Shown here piece after piece: positions 61,430 through 64,000 of a DNA stretch of 64,000 nt. Location of the stretch: contig JAIBAP010000028.1 of assembly GCA_019695115.1 (NCBI GenBank), forward strand, positions 1-64,000, written 5' to 3'. Positions within the stretch are counted from its first letter, which is position 1; each line of letters opens with the position of its first letter. The notes under the pieces were generated by a model. The model had not been told where the DNA came from, did not search any database, and saw only the letters and a list, made by a program, of their open reading frames with translations. The stretch comes from Caldilineales bacterium (GTDB lineage: Bacteria > Chloroflexota > Anaerolineae > J102). The translations under genes and the position numbers were made by a program.

Positions 61430-64000
61430 TCAGTTGCGGACGACGCCCAGGGTGAGGGCGATGCTATCGATCTTGTGCTGCTCGCTGAAGGCTTGTTCGG
61501 GTGGGTCGTCATCCACCAGCCGGTCCGAGAGCGTCTCCATCTGGATGTAGGCGCCCCAGGTCTCGAACACCTCGTTGAGTTCGCTGCTGGGGGTGCTGTA
61601 CCAGGCGGTGATGTGGTCGGCGATGTCGAAGTTGGCGTTCTTGCGCATGCTTTGGATGCGGCGCACGACTTCGCGCGCCAGCCCTTCGGCCTTTAGCTCG
61701 GGCGTCACTTTGGCATCGACGGCGACCGTGAGCACTTTGTCGGCGGCAACAGCCAGGCCGGGGGCGGGCTGGGTGAGGACGAGGATTTCTTCGGGCAGCA
61801 GCTCGAATTCGGCGTCCTCGACGGTGAGGAGGACGTTTTCGCCGGCGTTGACCTGGCGGGCCACCTGGTCGGGGTCGATCGCGGCCAGGGCGGTGCGCAC
61901 GGCCGGGAAGGCTTTGCCCAGTTTGGGGCCGAGCAGCCGGTTGTTGGGGAGGACGCGGTAGGTGACCAGTTCCTCAGGCTCATCGACGAAGTCGAGGGCC
62001 TTGACGTTGAGTTCGTCGGCGACGATGTCGGCCAGGTCGGCGGTCAGGTCGTGGCGGCCTTCGGCCACATGCACCAGGGTGCGGGCCAGGGGCTGGCGCA
62101 CGCGCAGGTTGGCGCCGCTGCGGGCGCTCAGACCCAGGCTGGTGATGCGCCGGGCCAGGGCCATCTGGTCGAGTAGGGTGTCGTCGATGGCTTTGCGGTC
62201 GGCCAGCGGCCAATCGGTGTGGTGGATGCTGGCACGGGCGCCTTTCTGCGCCCCCACCACCAGGTTCTGGTACATCGTCTCGGTGACGAAGGGCAGGATG
62301 GGCGCCAGCCCGCGCATGAGCTTGACCAACACGTGGTAGAGGGTGGCGTAGGCGTCCTCTTTGTCGTCGTCTTGTTCGCTCTTCCAGAAGCGGCGGCGGC
62401 TGCGGCGGATGTGCCAGTTGGTCAGGTCTTCGATCAGGGATTCGAATTCGAGCGTGGCCCCAAAGGCATCGGAGTTTTCGAGATCGACGGTGACGCGTTC
62501 GATCACCTGGTTCAGGCGGGCCAGGATCCAGCGGTCGAGCGGGTTGGAGGTGCGAGGGGTGCGGCCTTCGGGCTGGGCGGGGTTGAACTTGCGGCCATCC
62601 GGCTCCCAGCCGTCCAGCCGGGCGTAGGTGACGAAGAAGTTGTAGACGTTCCAGAGCGGGATCAGCACCCGGCGGCGGGCCTCATCGGCGCGGTGGTAGC
62701 CAAAGAGGAGGTTGTTCTCGGGTTTGTGTGCGCAGTACAGCCAGCGCATCACATCCACGCCCATCTTGTCGGCGGCTTCGTTGAATTCGATGGCGTTGCC
62801 CCAGCTCTTGTGCATGGCCCGGCCGTCTTCGGCAAAGAGGAGGGCGTAGCCGAAGTTCTCGAGGAAGGGGGGCGAGTTATCGATGACGGTGGCCATGGCC
62901 AGCAGGCTGTAGAACCAGTTGCGGAACTGGCCGGGGAAGGATTCGCTGATCCAATGGGCGGGGTACCACTGCCGCCAGAAATCCGGGTCGGTGCGGTAGC
63001 CGATGGTGCTGAAGGGGACGATGCCGGCGTCGAGCCAGGGGTTGCCGACATCGAGGACGCGGCTCATCACGCCGCCGCAGTGCTCGCAGCGGAGTTTGAC
63101 GGCGTCCACCCACGGCCGGTGGGGCGTGTGGCCGGCGAATTCGTCCCAGCCGGCGATGGCGCGGTCTTTCAGCTCGTTCTCGTCGCCGACGACATGGTGG
63201 CGATGGCAGTTCTCGCACACCCAGAAGGGCAGCGCCAGGCCCCAGTAGCGGTTCTTCTTGCTGATCATCCAGTCGTGCATGTTGCGCAGCCAGTCCTGCT
63301 CGCGGGCATGGCCGAAGTCGGGGATCCAGCGGATCTGGTCGACGACATCCATGATCTGGTAGCGCAGGCTGCGTTCTTTCTCCTCAGCCGTCAGTTCCTC
63401 GCGCCCCTTGTCGTAGCTTTCGCCCATGCTGATGAACCACTCATCCACCAGCCGAAAGACCAGTTCGGTGTTGCAGCGCCAGCAGGTGGGGTAGCGGTGC
63501 GTGTAGGCTTCGACGCGATAGGAGATGCCTTTCCGTTCCAGATCCTCGAAGATCGGCGTCGCCACCTCGGCCACATAGCGCCCGGCCAGCCAGCCAAAGC
63601 CGGAAAGAAAGCGGCTGTCGTCGTCCAGCGGCGCCACTACGGGCAGGTTGTATTGCTTGCTGAGTTGAAAGTCCTCGGCGCCGCAGCCGGGGGCGATGTG
63701 GACGATGCCCGTGCCCTCGGCCTCGCCCACCTCGTCCCAGAGGATGACGCGATGGGACTCGATGGCGCTGGTCTCGCCCTTGAGCACACCCAGTTCTTCC
63801 AGGGGATGATAGCCGCCGGGCGCCTGGGCCGCGGGCAGGTCATCGAAGGGGCCGTCGTAGGCCCAGCCTTCCATCTCCCGGCCCTGCAACTCGCCCAGGA
63901 TTTCGTATAGCCCGTGCAGCATGTGCAGCGTGCCCTTGGAGAGGTAGAGGGTGTGGTCGCCTTGCCGGACGCGGACATAGGTCAGGTCGGGGCCGACGGC
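61430..64000 (-). CDS. ileS: Isoleucyl-tRNA synthetase, 3' part (start outside the window)
   Basis: 857 codons are present. The frame is open to the window end (codon boundary at 64000), so the N-terminus with the HIGH motif is cut off. Visible parts are the editing domain (AIESHRVILWDEVGEAEGTG, GIVHIAPGCGAEDFQLSKQY), TCWRCNTELVFRLVDEWFI, the zinc-type CEHCGGVMS, the KMSKS region which reads RAMHKSWGNAIEF, and the C-terminal anticodon-binding and tail domains (GARASIHHTDWPLAD). It charges tRNA-Ile. A methyltransferase gene follows 4 bp downstream. Confidence 0.93.
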   Translation of the reverse strand, partial: AVGPDLTYVRVRQGDHTLYLSKGTLHMLHGLYEILGELQGREMEGWAYDGPFDDLPAAQAPGGYHPLEELGVLKGETSAIESHRVILWDEVGEAEGTGIVHIAPGCGAEDFQLSKQYNLPVVAPLDDDSRFLSGFGWLAGRYVAEVATPIFEDLERKGISYRVEAYTHRYPTCWRCNTELVFRLVDEWFISMGESYDKGREELTAEEKERSLRYQIMDVVDQIRWIPDFGHAREQDWLRNMHDWMISKKNRYWGLALPFWVCENCHRHHVVGDENELKDRAIAGWDEFAGHTPHRPWVDAVKLRCEHCGGVMSRVLDVGNPWLDAGIVPFSTIGYRTDPDFWRQWYPAHWISESFPGQFRNWFYSLLAMATVIDNSPPFLENFGYALLFAEDGRAMHKSWGNAIEFNEAADKMGVDVMRWLYCAHKPENNLLFGYHRADEARRRVLIPLWNVYNFFVTYARLDGWEPDGRKFNPAQPEGRTPRTSNPLDRWILARLNQVIERVTVDLENSDAFGATLEFESLIEDLTNWHIRRSRRRFWKSEQDDDKEDAYATLYHVLVKLMRGLAPILPFVTETMYQNLVVGAQKGARASIHHTDWPLADRKAIDDTLLDQMALARRITSLGLSARSGANLRVRQPLARTLVHVAEGRHDLTADLADIVADELNVKALDFVDEPEELVTYRVLPNNRLLGPKLGKAFPAVRTALAAIDPDQVARQVNAGENVLLTVEDAEFELLPEEILVLTQPAPGLAVAADKVLTVAVDAKVTPELKAEGLAREVVRRIQSMRKNANFDIADHITAWYSTPSSELNEVFETWGAYIQMETLSDRLVDDDPPEQAFSEQHKIDSIALTLGVVRN

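Overview
The window is GC-rich and reads as a chromosomal piece of a Chloroflexota bacterium, most like the Anaerolineae (inference). The signs are secreted proteins with long Thr/Pro linkers, a C-terminal LPLV-type tail on a secreted glycosidase, GTP-type PEPCK, a type III pantothenate kinase, and a complete bacterial-type acetyl-CoA synthase cluster. The lifestyle suggested is anaerobic or facultative, with Wood-Ljungdahl (WL) carbon metabolism. Opposite-strand open frames are very common here because of the GC content and were ignored unless family features supported them.

Layout. 0.3-14.7 kb is mixed metabolism: a PLP gamma-lyase-type enzyme, a PPOX flavoprotein, a methyltransferase, DUF302, a secreted anchored protein, tRNA-Arg(TCG), a DinB-fold protein, a 493-aa unknown protein, a radical SAM protein, a peroxiredoxin with an in-frame UGA that is probably selenocysteine, a LacI regulator, a mannitol-dehydrogenase-like enzyme, an MFS transporter, YgfZ, an octanoyltransferase and DUF503. 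14.8-34.0 kb is one leftward WL cluster, read from high to low coordinates: an HMA-like protein, CODH (cooS/acsA), acetyl-CoA synthase (acsB), a HigBA-like toxin-antitoxin pair, acsD, acsC, a CoA-binding protein, a HicB-like protein coupled to acsV, a four-helix-bundle fragment, acsE, focA, a stand-alone RAM domain, a metV-metF fusion and a DUF3786-like gene. 34.4-40.5 kb holds coaX, coaBC, glgA and a secreted GH44 glycosidase.

40.7-45.8 kb holds tRNA-Arg(GCG), a 48-bp palindromic element, a strong promoter, a SAM-I type riboswitch with its own terminator, and a tightly packed operon: MoxR AAA+ ATPase, an unknown 157-aa protein, a zincin-VWA protein, a divergent methionine adenosyltransferase, and a zinc-ribbon/cold-shock protein. 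RNase HI, pckG and cooC follow. 49.3-52.3 kb is a defence or addiction island with a perfect 771-bp duplication carrying a Uma2 gene; each copy sits beside a different two-gene module (RelE/ParE-like and MNT/HEPN). The last part has a transglutaminase-like B2 protein, a Tat-exported sulfatase-fold protein, DNA polymerase IV, two tandem beta-propeller proteins, an NYN-domain protein, a methyltransferase and the 3' part of ileS, which runs off the window.

Two observations stand out. First, acsB carries two related inteins of 540 and 530 aa. They are inserted exactly before the two A-cluster cysteines that correspond to Cys509 and Cys595 of the Moorella enzyme, so the nickel-iron-sulfur active site can form only after both splice. 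Second, a SAM riboswitch controls an operon joining a MoxR/VWA chaperone pair to an unusual SAM synthetase with altered substrate-loop residues. The probable selenoprotein, and the hairpin-forming simple-sequence 'words' filling most gaps of the WL cluster, also deserve follow-up.
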